From the NCBI GenBank assembly GCA_025060615.1, contig JANXBS010000014.1, positions 1 through 64,000 of the forward strand: a stretch of DNA of 64,000 nucleotides, written 5' to 3'. The stretch is from Anaerolineae bacterium (GTDB taxonomy: Bacteria > Chloroflexota > Anaerolineae > DUEN01). Of the stretch, positions 27,494-35,743 are shown piece by piece (position 1 is the first letter of the stretch; every line of letters begins with the position of its first letter). The position numbers and the translations under genes were made by a program. The notes under the pieces were generated by a model, which did not search any database, was not told the DNA's origin, and worked only from the letters and a program-made list of their open reading frames with translations.

Positions 27494-29248
27494 TCAACGG
27501 TCCGTCTCACCTAGCACGATGTCAATCGACCCCAAGTTGATGATTGCGTCCGCTACCTTGTACCCGACCGACATCGGTCCCAACGCGGTCAGGTTGATGA
27601 AGCTAGGCGCGCGTATGTGGTATCGGAACGGGTTCGGGCTGCCGTCGCTGACGATGTAGAAGCCCAATTCCCCCTTGGGCGCTTCGATGCGGCTATACAC
27701 CTCCCCCGGTGGCACGCGGAAGGTGTATTGCTTCTTGCCGCTCTGGATCTCGCCCTGCGGGATGTCCGCCAGCGCCTGCTTCAGAATCCGCACCGACTGC
27801 CGCATCTCCTCCACACGCACCCGATAGCGATCGTACACGTCACATCCGTAGAACACCGGGATGTCGAACTCAAAGCGGTCATAGATGCAGTACGGCTCCG
27901 CTTTGCGCACATCGTACTGCACGCCCGAGGCGCGCAGGACCGGCCCGGTGACGCTCAAAGCGACCGCGTCCTCTGGAGACAGATAGCCGATCCCCTTGCA
28001 ACGGGAGATCAGGATCTCGTTCTCAGTTAGCAGCCGCTCCATCTCGTCAATCGCCCTGGGCAGCCGATGATGCACGAGACGGCGACATCGCTCCAACCAC
28101 TCGTCAGACACGTCATAGGCCACACCACCGAACCTCATGTAGTTGCACATCATCCGGCTGCCGGCGGCTGCCTCAAACAGGTCCAGGATCAGCTCTCGCT
28201 CCTCGATGGCATACAGAGCCGGGGTGAAATAGGCGCCTAAGTCGTTGAGCAGGAAGCCAATCGCCCAAAAGTGGTTAACGATACGGGTGAGTTCAACCAT
28301 GATGATGCGAAGGTACTGAGCTCGCTCCGGGACTTCCAGCCCCATCAGCTTTTCCACAGCTAACGCATAGCCCAGGTTGTTGGACATGGAGCAGATATAA
28401 TCCAGGCGATCGGTATACGGCATATTCATCAGGTATGTGTTCCGCTCGCCGATCTTCTCGTGGTTGCGATGGAGATACCCCATCTCCGGCTCCAGCGCCA
28501 CGACAGTCTCCCCTTCCAAGGTCACGATCATGCGGAACACGCCATGCGTACTGGGATGCTGGGGCCCTATGTTGACCACAATACGCTCGGTTTTCAGCCC
28601 CTCCACGGCCGCCTCTGGCAACTCGGTCGGCAAGCGATACTGGACGATGGGCTGCTGCCAGGTGGTCGGATCCCAGCCCTCGGGATAGAGCACGTTATCA
28701 TGCCAGGGAACGCGATCCTCGGCCCAGGTATGATGCCCCGCCGGATGGCGGCTGCGGAAGGGCTTGTGATCCTCCTCATAATAGGCCTCGTGCCAATCTT
28801 TGCGCATAGGATGGCCCTGGAAGCCCTCCCAGAGCAGGATACGTCGCAGATTGGGATGGCCGATAAAGCGGATGCCGTACAGGTCCCAGATCTCGCGCTC
28901 CTGCAGCTCGGCACCAGGCCACACCGGCACCACTGACGGTACCTGAGGCGACGCCTCCGGCATGCGCACCTTGAGCACCAACGGCCCGCCGCCACGCCGG
29001 GTGGAGTACAGATGATAGACTACCTCAAAGCGGTTGGTGGCATCACGCCCCTTGTAGCCCAGGTAATCTACGCCGGTCACGCTGGAAAGCAGGTCATATC
29101 CCTCGTGATCGCGCAGGTATCGCCCAAGCTGCAACAGCTTATCAGCGGCCACCACTAGCGAGCCGTTCTCCAGCTGCTCCAGGACCGCGCCAGGCACCAC
29201 ATCATTGTATGGCAACGCCTCTCGGATCTCAACGGTTGCTTCAGGCAT
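27494..29248 (-). CDS. nuoCD: Fused NADH-quinone oxidoreductase subunits C and D
   Basis: NuoC (about residues 1-190) joined to NuoD (about 220-584) in one chain, as in E. coli and some other lineages. Seen in the C part: [16 protein letters not shown] and HPMRKDWHE. Seen in the D part: [15 protein letters not shown] with the quinone-site His, [13 protein letters not shown], and the C-terminal [13 protein letters not shown] and DIVLGETDR. NuoD with NuoB forms the quinone site. The start is ATG 29248 (GAGGG 5 nt upstream) or ATG 29260. The gap from nuoB is about 50 nt. Confidence 0.93.
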   Translation of the reverse strand: MPEATVEIREALPYNDVVPGAVLEQLENGSLVVAADKLLQLGRYLRDHEGYDLLSSVTGVDYLGYKGRDATNRFEVVYHLYSTRRGGGPLVLKVRMPEASPQVPSVVPVWPGAELQEREIWDLYGIRFIGHPNLRRILLWEGFQGHPMRKDWHEAYYEEDHKPFRSRHPAGHHTWAEDRVPWHDNVLYPEGWDPTTWQQPIVQYRLPTELPEAAVEGLKTERIVVNIGPQHPSTHGVFRMIVTLEGETVVALEPEMGYLHRNHEKIGERNTYLMNMPYTDRLDYICSMSNNLGYALAVEKLMGLEVPERAQYLRIIMVELTRIVNHFWAIGFLLNDLGAYFTPALYAIEERELILDLFEAAAGSRMMCNYMRFGGVAYDVSDEWLERCRRLVHHRLPRAIDEMERLLTENEILISRCKGIGYLSPEDAVALSVTGPVLRASGVQYDVRKAEPYCIYDRFEFDIPVFYGCDVYDRYRVRVEEMRQSVRILKQALADIPQGEIQSGKKQYTFRVPPGEVYSRIEAPKGELGFYIVSDGSPNPFRYHIRAPSFINLTALGPMSVGYKVADAIINLGSIDIVLGETDR

Positions 29249-29298
29249 ATCATCCCTCATCACGAGCGCTTCTTCACTGCTTTCCAGTCATAGATAAC

Positions 29299-30195
29299 TT
29301 AAGATTTCCCCTCTTCCGCCCGCTTTCGCTTCTCCAGGATCTCAGCCCTCCGACGGAGCGCCTCTTGCCGGCGCTGCTCGATCTCCTCCGGCGTTAGCTT
29401 GGCACCGGAAGGCGCAGGACTTGTCTCTCCCGCGGCTGGCTCCCTCTGCTGGGCTTGAGCTCGCCGCGCCAACGCCTCTTGCCGACGACGCTCGATCTCT
29501 TCCGGGCTGAGCCGGCCGCCTGGTCGGGCTGCCGGGGCTGTCACTGCAGGTTCGGCCCCTCCAGCGACAGCTTCCTTCACGGCCAGGGTGCGTTCCTTGA
29601 TCTCCGGAATTCGACGGGGGTCGAAGATATCCGGCCCTAACACCGGCACAGGGATGAAATCTTGGGCATCTCTGCGATACCAGGGCACCTGCGTGATGGA
29701 CTGACGAGAGATCTTCTCGTGTAGCTTCATGATGCCATGCAAGAGCGCCTCTGGCGTAGGAGGGCAGCCAGGCACATACACGTCCACCGGCAAGAATTTG
29801 TCAATACCGGAGACAACATTGTATCCCTCCTTGAAAGGGCCGCCACCTGTAGCACAGGCTCCCATAGAGATCACATAGCGCGGCTCGGCCATCTGGTTGT
29901 AAATGCGCACGATTTGCGGCACCATCTTCTTAGTCACCGTGCCGGAGACGATCATGAGATCGCTCTGGCGGGGAGAGGGCCGCATGATCTCCATGCCGAA
30001 GCGGGCTAGATCGAAACGGCTGGCCGCCGTGCAGATCATCTCAATCGCGCAGCATGCCAGCCCAAACATGAGCGGCCACATGGAGGTCCTGCGCACAAGG
30101 TTGTAAAGATAATCCACAGAGGTCAGAAACACGTTGTGTCGCAGCTCGGCCGGGACCTGATCATCGAAGCCGATCGCCGCCCCATGGGTATCCAT
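29299..30195 (-). CDS. nuoB: NADH-quinone oxidoreductase subunit B with repeated charged tail
   Basis: The subunit holding cluster N2. Seen: ligands Cys48/Cys49 (LACCAIE), Cys114 (GACATGG) and Cys144 (PGCPPTPEA), and the conserved [12 protein letters not shown] segment. The normal domain ends near residue 205. The remaining 90 residues are low-complexity and hold two copies of a motif: [19 protein letters not shown] at 229-247 and [19 protein letters not shown] at 267-285. These resemble the single copy in NuoI. It is the first gene of the operon, with AGGAGAG before the ATG. No nuoA is adjacent. Confidence 0.94.
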   Translation of the reverse strand: MDTHGAAIGFDDQVPAELRHNVFLTSVDYLYNLVRRTSMWPLMFGLACCAIEMICTAASRFDLARFGMEIMRPSPRQSDLMIVSGTVTKKMVPQIVRIYNQMAEPRYVISMGACATGGGPFKEGYNVVSGIDKFLPVDVYVPGCPPTPEALLHGIMKLHEKISRQSITQVPWYRRDAQDFIPVPVLGPDIFDPRRIPEIKERTLAVKEAVAGGAEPAVTAPAARPGGRLSPEEIERRRQEALARRAQAQQREPAAGETSPAPSGAKLTPEEIEQRRQEALRRRAEILEKRKRAEEGKS

Positions 30196-30369
30196 TGGTT
30201 CTCTCCTATCCCAGTAGACTCAGCCGACTTTGTGCCATCGTTCTCGATCGGATGATAGCAGACGGCATGGGCGTTGGGGTGTAGGCTCAATTCCGATCAT
30301 TTTTATCTCACTAATTAATCCATCTTGCTGGCACAGACGAGATATCCTGGGCTCGGATAAGCCGCTCTC

Positions 30370-30397
30370 TTCGCAAAAGATGAGCCAATTGTATAAT
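30370..30397 (+). promoter_or_regulatory. Promoter of the DCC-family gene
   Basis: TTCGCA at 30370-30375 and a perfect TATAAT at 30392-30397 are separated by 16 nt. The predicted leader is about 45 nt long. The -35 matches the consensus at four of six positions. Confidence 0.5.
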
Positions 30398-30449
30398 AGA
30401 GTGGTAGCCAATGCAAGCTGACCAGAGGCGAGATAGGGCATTCTGAAAC

Positions 30450-30848
30450 ATGGGTGATCCTACGGCAGGGCGGCTAACGCTGATCTTCGATGGGAGCTGT
30501 GGCTTTTGCACGTGGGCCGCTCGGTGGGTGCAGCGTCTTGACCGTCATAATCGCGTGCTGATCGTTCCATTCCAGAAGCCCGGTATCCCTGAGCAGGCCG
30601 GCCTTACACGCGAGCAGTGCGAGGAGGCCGCCTGGGCTGTGGAGCCAGATGGCACCCAGCATCGTGGGGCAGCAGCCATCCTTGCGGCGCTGGCGTGGGG
30701 GCTAGGCTTTCCACCGTTACAGCACCTATATGATTTGCCAGTCATCCGACCGATAGCAGATGCCCTCTACGCGTGGGTCTCTGTCAGCCGAAGGTGGCTT
30801 CCGGGCATCATCCCCTATTGCGAGCAACACCCAGAGGAATGCCGCTAG
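30450..30848 (+). CDS. DCC-family thiol-disulfide oxidoreductase (DUF393)
   Basis: A 132-residue protein of the DCC family (DUF393, YuxK-like). Seen: the family signature DGSCGFC at about residues 13-19, with a CxxC redox pair after an Asp. A hydrophobic middle and a C-terminal YRxx-like helix follow, and late cysteines sit in YCEQHPEEC. Members are small thioredoxin-like proteins of unknown substrate. It is transcribed alone, divergent from the nuo operon. No strong ribosome binding site is visible. Confidence 0.85.
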   Translation: MGDPTAGRLTLIFDGSCGFCTWAARWVQRLDRHNRVLIVPFQKPGIPEQAGLTREQCEEAAWAVEPDGTQHRGAAAILAALAWGLGFPPLQHLYDLPVIRPIADALYAWVSVSRRWLPGIIPYCEQHPEECR

Positions 30849-31034
30849 GAGAGTCTCTAAAAAGCCTTAATCAGCTCCTTTCCTGCCTGGGCTTCGTCGC
30901 AGGCGCCAAAAGGACAATCTGCCTCACCAAGGATGCTTCCAGCTTCATCATAGGCTGGTTGATTTCTCGCCCAAGCGGATTTTCATGACACCCTCTAACA
31001 AAGCTGCCAATCTCCATGGTTGATCATCGTACAC

Positions 31035-31919
31035 TCACCGCGGTGAGCCCACCCATACTGGCTGTGTCCAGGCCGAACGTCCTTCGAAATCCACCACCTC
31101 GATGCGGAAATACTCCTGTTGGCGGTGCAGTTGCACCGTCACCTCAGTGAGGGGCTGGCCATCCCAGGCATGTACGGCGTTTGGGCAATAATTATAATTG
31201 CCCGTCACATACACGGAGCGGACCGGCGCACATCGTACGGTGACTTCCCGCCCATCTAGTGCTACATCGTAGACTTGTGGGCCCATGCTGCAGTAGAAAT
31301 GTCCGGCTCGCAAGGCGGAGAGGATGGCCCTGGGCGTATTCTCCTGTGCCCGGACCATCACCCATCCCTTGCCATGATCCGGATACTCCCAGTGGCAATC
31401 ATCCACAGCGAAGCCCCAAATGCGCTGGCCACGCCGGAGTAACAAGTCCCAATGTACCAACGAGTGTCCCTTTTGGATCTCCAGCCAACAGCCAGCGTTA
31501 AAGATTTCAATCCCGGCGTGCCCACGCAGAAACAACAGATCCTCTAGCGAGTGGTCATGCCAATATGGATGAGCCACAAACGCTAAGCCACCAGCCGCGT
31601 TAATCGCGTCGATGATAATCTGTGGATCCCCACCTGGGGGTAACGGCATTTCGCTAATGCCTAGAGCGACAATGTGATACTCTACCCCGTTGCGAAATGC
31701 GCTGATCTCAGCACCTGAGATCAGAGTCAACGGCCAGCCCTCAGTCGAGAACGATACCACCTGGTCATGATCCGTAATGGCTAGGAAGTCATAGCCGTGC
31801 GTTGCGAACCATCCCACCGCTCCCTCTAGGCTGACCTTACCGTCCGATACAGTGGTATGGGTGTGTAAATTGCCTCTCAACCATACACCGGGGAGGCCAA
31901 AAGGCGGAATGGACGACAT
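31035..31919 (-). CDS. PHP-domain metal-dependent phosphoesterase
   Basis: A 294-residue PHP-domain protein. Seen: metal motif LRGNLHTHTTVSDG near residues 14-27, FLAITDHDQV, AHPYWHD in the middle, and a DCHW motif later; these supply the His/Asp metal ligands. The last 60 residues are beta-rich. PHP enzymes cleave phosphate esters (for example nucleoside 3',5'-bisphosphate or histidinol phosphate); the substrate here is unknown. ATG 31919 is chosen for AGAGAGG upstream; an upstream in-frame start gives a non-conserved Pro-rich stretch. It is last in a probable unit with the OsmC gene. Confidence 0.85.
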   Translation of the reverse strand: MSSIPPFGLPGVWLRGNLHTHTTVSDGKVSLEGAVGWFATHGYDFLAITDHDQVVSFSTEGWPLTLISGAEISAFRNGVEYHIVALGISEMPLPPGGDPQIIIDAINAAGGLAFVAHPYWHDHSLEDLLFLRGHAGIEIFNAGCWLEIQKGHSLVHWDLLLRRGQRIWGFAVDDCHWEYPDHGKGWVMVRAQENTPRAILSALRAGHFYCSMGPQVYDVALDGREVTVRCAPVRSVYVTGNYNYCPNAVHAWDGQPLTEVTVQLHRQQEYFRIEVVDFEGRSAWTQPVWVGSPR

Positions 31920-32050
31920 TTGAACCTCTCTAGGATTAGGGAATACTACACTGTCGATCGCACCGCCAGGGAGCCAGCAGTTTGGCGGCCCAGGTAGCAT
32001 CCTCGCCCTCCAGAGGAGACGCCGGCTCCTGCCGACAGTCTACGCTCAGA

Positions 32051-32314
32051 TCATAAGCCGGCGCGATCGTACAACTCGTACAGCAGCCGGCCTAGGTCCA
32101 CCAGAGGCTCCCCGTATCCACGACGCAGGTGTAGTCTGAAGATAGGGATCGGCTCTCGGACACTGAAGATGTACAAGTCAGCGCGCGGGCGACGGTAGCT
32201 TCGGCTCACTGGGATGCGGCAATAGGCTTGCCGGCTGATGACCGTCACTACTTCGCCGCCGCGCATATCGCGCACTCCCAGATAGCCCTCCTCGATCAGA
32301 TCCGGGACCGACAC
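32051..32314 (-). CDS. Small hypothetical protein
   Basis: An 87-residue basic protein I do not recognise. It begins at a GTG and has an N-terminal segment (DLIEEGYLGVRD) followed by a beta-rich, Arg-rich core and a DLGRLLYELYDRAGL helix at the end. No motif identifies a function. A GGAGG lies about 18 nt before the GTG, which is long, so the start is uncertain. It sits 39 nt after the OsmC gene. DUF4058-like or nuclease-like family membership can be neither claimed nor excluded. Confidence 0.5.
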   Translation of the reverse strand: MSVPDLIEEGYLGVRDMRGGEVVTVISRQAYCRIPVSRSYRRPRADLYIFSVREPIPIFRLHLRRGYGEPLVDLGRLLYELYDRAGL

Positions 32315-32353
32315 ATGGACGGTGAGCGGTTGCCTCCAGGAAGGGGCATCGTT

Positions 32354-32884
32354 TCACTCTTCCTGGTAATTCAGCCGCGTCTCGAAGGGGATGGCGTGGG
32401 CTATACAGTAGACGCCTGGGCAGCGCTGAATGGCCAATCGCTCTATCTCCTCGAGCCGCTCTCGCGGCGCATCGCTCTCCACGTGCAAGGTCAGGCGTAC
32501 CCCTTCAATGATAGGTGCCTCAGCCAAACCGAAAACGGGAGCGAAGTTCACATCGCTCTCAGCGATGACGCGCAGGCCCTTCAGTTCCACACCCATCATG
32601 GCCGCCACAGTAGCAAAGGTGGCAGTATAACAGGAGGCTAGCCCGTAAAGGCAATAGAGCATAGGGCCAGGCCGCGACCCACCTCCACCCTGCGCCGTGG
32701 GCTGATCCGCTTCCAGGGTTAGCTGCCCGCCCTCAAAGGCTAAGCGAGCTGTAAACTGGGGCTGTCCCGCCTCTAGGTTCCAGACACCCTCCACCCGATT
32801 GGTCTTGCGCGCCTGAGCGGGATCCGCCCGAAAAGTCTCCAAGGTGCGCTCTAGGTTCTCTAGGGATACGTTATTCCGCTTCAT
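32354..32884 (-). CDS. OsmC-family peroxiredoxin-like protein
   Basis: An OsmC/Ohr superfamily protein of 176 residues, a type that reduces organic peroxides with paired cysteines. Seen: the helix-start Cys in GLASCYTATF (near 90) and a second Cys in RCPGVYC (near 155), matching the usual two-Cys layout. A segment rich in Gly (AQGGGGSRPGPM) precedes the first. ATG 32884 has a perfect AAAGGAGG upstream; a start eight codons earlier is rejected. It heads a small unit with the hypothetical protein and PHP genes. Confidence 0.85.
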   Translation of the reverse strand: MKRNNVSLENLERTLETFRADPAQARKTNRVEGVWNLEAGQPQFTARLAFEGGQLTLEADQPTAQGGGGSRPGPMLYCLYGLASCYTATFATVAAMMGVELKGLRVIAESDVNFAPVFGLAEAPIIEGVRLTLHVESDAPRERLEEIERLAIQRCPGVYCIAHAIPFETRLNYQEE

Positions 32885-33100
32885 CGGATCCTCCTTTCTA
32901 CTTTGCAAGGTCTTAACCGCTCAGCCGGTAATGTTTCCGATTAGATCTTATCCTGTTTCCTTGTCCGCATAGGGATTCAGCCCACAAAAGTTGATCTTTT
33001 GTCCTCCCGAATTACCAAATGTAACGGCTGGCGCATCACGCGCAGGCAGGCCAAGTGGAACGAGGCGAAACCTCTTGGGTGGTCGGGGAAGCGAGCGGAA

Positions 33101-33430
33101 TCAACGTCTCGGCCAGTACATAATCACAAAGACACCGGTTAGGGCAATAAGACCACCGAGCAGGTCAAACGCGTCTGGCGTATTCTTATCAATCTTCCAG
33201 CCCCAGAGGATGGACAGAACTACAAAAATCCCACCATACGCCGCATACACGCGTCCAAAATTGGCCGGCTGTAGGGTTGGGATGACGCCATAAAGCACTA
33301 GCACGACCGCCCCTAGGAGAGCGAACAAAATGCTCTTCCCTTCCCGAAGCCAAAGCCACACCAGATATCCACCGCCGATTTCACATAGGCCTGCTAATAC
33401 GAAGTAGAAAAGCGATCTTAGAATCTCCAT
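33101..33430 (-). CDS. YnfA/UPF0060-family small membrane protein
   Basis: A 109-residue protein with four hydrophobic helices (about 5-25, 32-50, 62-80, 90-106). It matches the YnfA family by its [19 protein letters not shown] start and [18 protein letters not shown] centre. The family is related to small multidrug resistance (SMR) transporters; a transport role is inferred from the fold. The start ATG has AAAGGACAG upstream. It stands alone on the minus strand. Confidence 0.88.
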   Translation of the reverse strand: MEILRSLFYFVLAGLCEIGGGYLVWLWLREGKSILFALLGAVVLVLYGVIPTLQPANFGRVYAAYGGIFVVLSILWGWKIDKNTPDAFDLLGGLIALTGVFVIMYWPRR

Positions 33431-33891
33431 CCGCTGTCCTTTCTAAAGTGTATATGTTGATGTTTATACGCTCTTGAGAGAGATCATCATAAGTTCCTGA
33501 ACGGCACAACTGCCCCCTACAACACTTGCGGCTGGCTGTGACAGGCGGGCAAAAAGGGAATGTCGTTTATCACCCTTGCGATATCAGGCTCAGGCGGGTT
33601 AGAGAGCCAATTGCGTGCCAGGGAGATGATAAGTCCATTTGAGAGCTGTCATGTTCCGAATCGGCCGAAGGTCTAGCTTTACACACATTCCATTGTGGCA
33701 TTCTCCAAAACCGGTGAACCACCGAGGCCTTTGGACCGGGTAGTGGTAGTCCAATCTCTCGTCTGGATTTATGTCTATATGCGACTGGTAAAAGAATTTC
33801 CGTAGTAAGGTTGTCTAGATTATAGCAGGATTTGTCTCCTTTGGGGAGAGCGTAGAGGTTTGCAGTGGACTCATCCCAACATCCGGCGTGA
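33431..33891. other. Non-coding stretch without recognised feature
   Basis: About 460 bp between ynfA and the rnpB promoter. It is more AT-rich than the genes around it. I see no coding frame with a ribosome binding site, no tRNA or known RNA motif, and no convincing repeat. The end near ynfA contains that gene's leader. Confidence 0.6.
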
Positions 33892-33920
33892 TTGACATCT
33901 GATGTCCGCTATGTTATAAT
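33892..33920 (+). promoter_or_regulatory. Consensus sigma70 promoter of rnpB and the tRNA cluster
   Basis: A perfect TTGACA (33892-33897), 17-nt spacer and perfect TATAAT (33915-33920). Transcription would start near 33927, about 45 nt before the predicted P1 helix of RNase P RNA. Confidence 0.9.
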
Positions 33921-33970
33921 TCGGCTCGCCGGAACCGAGCGCGCCTTAAAAGTGCAAATGAATCGAATGC

Positions 33971-34376
<406 letters not shown>

Positions 34377-34397
34377 TGCATTTGAGGTTTCCAGGTT

Positions 34398-34480
34398 GCC
34401 GACGTGGCGGAATTGGCAGACGCTGCAGACTTAGGATCTGCTGCCCTTTGGGCGTGGAGGTTCGAGTCCTCTCGTCGGCA
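34398..34480 (+). tRNA. tRNA-Leu (anticodon TAG)
   Basis: An 83-nt class II tRNA with acceptor stem GCCGACG/CGTCGGC, discriminator A and a long variable arm. The anticodon loop CTTAGGA gives anticodon TAG. No CCA is encoded. First tRNA after rnpB. Confidence 0.96.
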
Positions 34481-34508
34481 TCACACTACGGCTAAGCGCC
34501 TGGGCGAA

Positions 34509-34581
<73 letters not shown>

Positions 34582-34650
34582 CGAGCTGATCAAGAATGGG
34601 ATAGGGGAGGGTTAGCCAGAGCTCTTCGTCTGATGTCTCGATGAAAGCAA

Positions 34651-34722
34651 GCGGGCGTAGTTTAGTGGTAGAACATCTCCTTGCCAAGGAGAAGGCCGTG
34701 GGTTCGAATCCCATCGCCCGCT
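34651..34722 (+). tRNA. tRNA-Gly (anticodon GCC)
   Basis: A 72-nt cloverleaf; acceptor GCGGGCG/CGCCCGC, anticodon loop TTGCCAA, hence GCC. Discriminator T. CCA is not encoded. Confidence 0.96.
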
Positions 34723-34809
34723 CCTGAAGCCAATAGCCTGTGGCTGGCGGCTGGAGAGGTGGTGAGCATCATCAGGTGCTTCGAGGGCTTAGCCAGTGTG
34801 CTTCCATTC

Positions 34810-34883
<74 letters not shown>

Positions 34884-34905
34884 TCGTATGGCCATCAGTA
34901 TACGA

Positions 34906-34979
34906 TCGGGGATCGTCTAATGGCAGGACAGGAGACTTTGGATCTCCTTATCGAGGTTCGAATCCTCGTCCCCGAGCCA
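34906..34979 (+). tRNA. tRNA-Gln (anticodon TTG), CCA encoded
   Basis: Acceptor TCGGGGA/TCCCCGA with the weak T1-A72 pair typical of tRNA-Gln. The anticodon loop CTTTGGA gives TTG. Discriminator G at 34976 is followed by an encoded CCA (34977-34979). Confidence 0.95.
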
Positions 34980-35051
34980 AGAGCTATGACGCTTCCGTAA
35001 CCGTTCCCGCGGGAGGTGTTCCAGTGGACGTCACTGTGTAGATTAGATTAT

Positions 35052-35129
35052 GGTGACCATAGCTCAAGTGGACAGAGCATCTGGTTGTGGCCCAGAAGGT
35101 TGTGGGTTCGAGTCCCACTGGTCACCCCA
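35052..35129 (+). tRNA. tRNA-His (anticodon GTG), CCA encoded
   Basis: The anticodon loop TTGTGGC gives GTG. The first base is the extra G(-1), paired with discriminator C73, the His identity pair. The 7-bp acceptor that follows is GTGACCA/TGGTCAC. CCA is encoded at 35127-35129. Confidence 0.95.
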
Positions 35130-35134
35130 CTCAG

Positions 35135-35166
35135 CGCCCGGCTCTTGGTCGGAGTCGGGCGTCTTT
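35135..35166 (+). terminator. Terminator of the rnpB-tRNA transcript
   Basis: A 10-bp stem (CGCCCGGCTC 35135-35144 with GAGTCGGGCG 35152-35161, one G-U pair), 7-nt loop, then TCTTT. It begins 6 nt after tRNA-His and ends 24 nt before the HNH gene. Confidence 0.65.
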
Positions 35167-35189
35167 GTATCCAGGGGGCGAATTTCTCG

Positions 35190-35690
35190 ATGCAAAGCGT
35201 CCTGGTTCTCAACGCGAGCTATGAACCCCTCAGCATCATCTCTCTGAAGCGGGCCGTCATCCTCCTGTTGAAGGAGAAAGCCGAGATCATCGAGGCTGCC
35301 GAAGCGGTGCTCCGTTCTGAGCACATCGAGTTGCCTGTCCCGTTGGTGATCCGGCTGGTCTACTACGTGCGTATCCCCCGTCGCCTAGGGCTGCCGCTTT
35401 CCCGCCGCACGGTGATGGCGCGCGATCAATACACGTGCCAATATTGCGGGGCGCAGCCAGGGCGGGCAGAGCTGACGCTGGATCACGTAGTCCCTCGCTC
35501 GCTGGGTGGGGAGACCATATGGGAGAATGTGGTCACCGCCTGTCGGCCATGTAACCAGCGCAAGGGGAATCGGCTGCCGGCTCAGGCTGGTTTGCGCTTG
35601 CGCAGCGAGCCGCGGCGGCCTCAATATGTGGCGCTGGCCTTCATGGGCGAGTCCACGCAGCACCATGTGTGGAGAAAGTATCTCGGTTAG
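35190..35690 (+). CDS. HNH endonuclease domain protein
   Basis: A 166-residue protein with a C-terminal HNH nuclease module: CQYCG near 94-98, LDHVVPRSLGGETIWENVV, and CRPCNQRKG. The two CxxC pairs bind zinc, and the His in LDH with the following Asn and His/Lys residues forms the metal finger. The first 80 residues (LNASYEPLSIISLKRAV) are the usual N-terminal part of this widespread bacterial HNH family. Its true role is unknown; such proteins are often chromosomal, not mobile. The start ATG 35190 follows GGGGGCG. It lies downstream of the tRNA cluster. Confidence 0.88.
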   Translation: MQSVLVLNASYEPLSIISLKRAVILLLKEKAEIIEAAEAVLRSEHIELPVPLVIRLVYYVRIPRRLGLPLSRRTVMARDQYTCQYCGAQPGRAELTLDHVVPRSLGGETIWENVVTACRPCNQRKGNRLPAQAGLRLRSEPRRPQYVALAFMGESTQHHVWRKYLG

Positions 35691-35743
35691 ATAGAGACGC
35701 CCGCTGAGATGCCTGATAGAGATACCTAGTGGAGCGTCTCTAT
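35691..35743. terminator. Inverted repeat between convergent genes
   Basis: ATAGAGACGC 35691-35700 and GCGTCTCTAT 35734-35743 form perfect 10-bp arms, with further pairing inside. The repeat spans the whole gap between the HNH stop and the GH31 stop, so it may end transcription from both sides. There is no clear T-run. Confidence 0.45.

Noticed and set aside
33431-33891. 6S, SRP or transfer-messenger RNA in the stretch before rnpB
   Set aside because: None of their conserved core motifs is visible.
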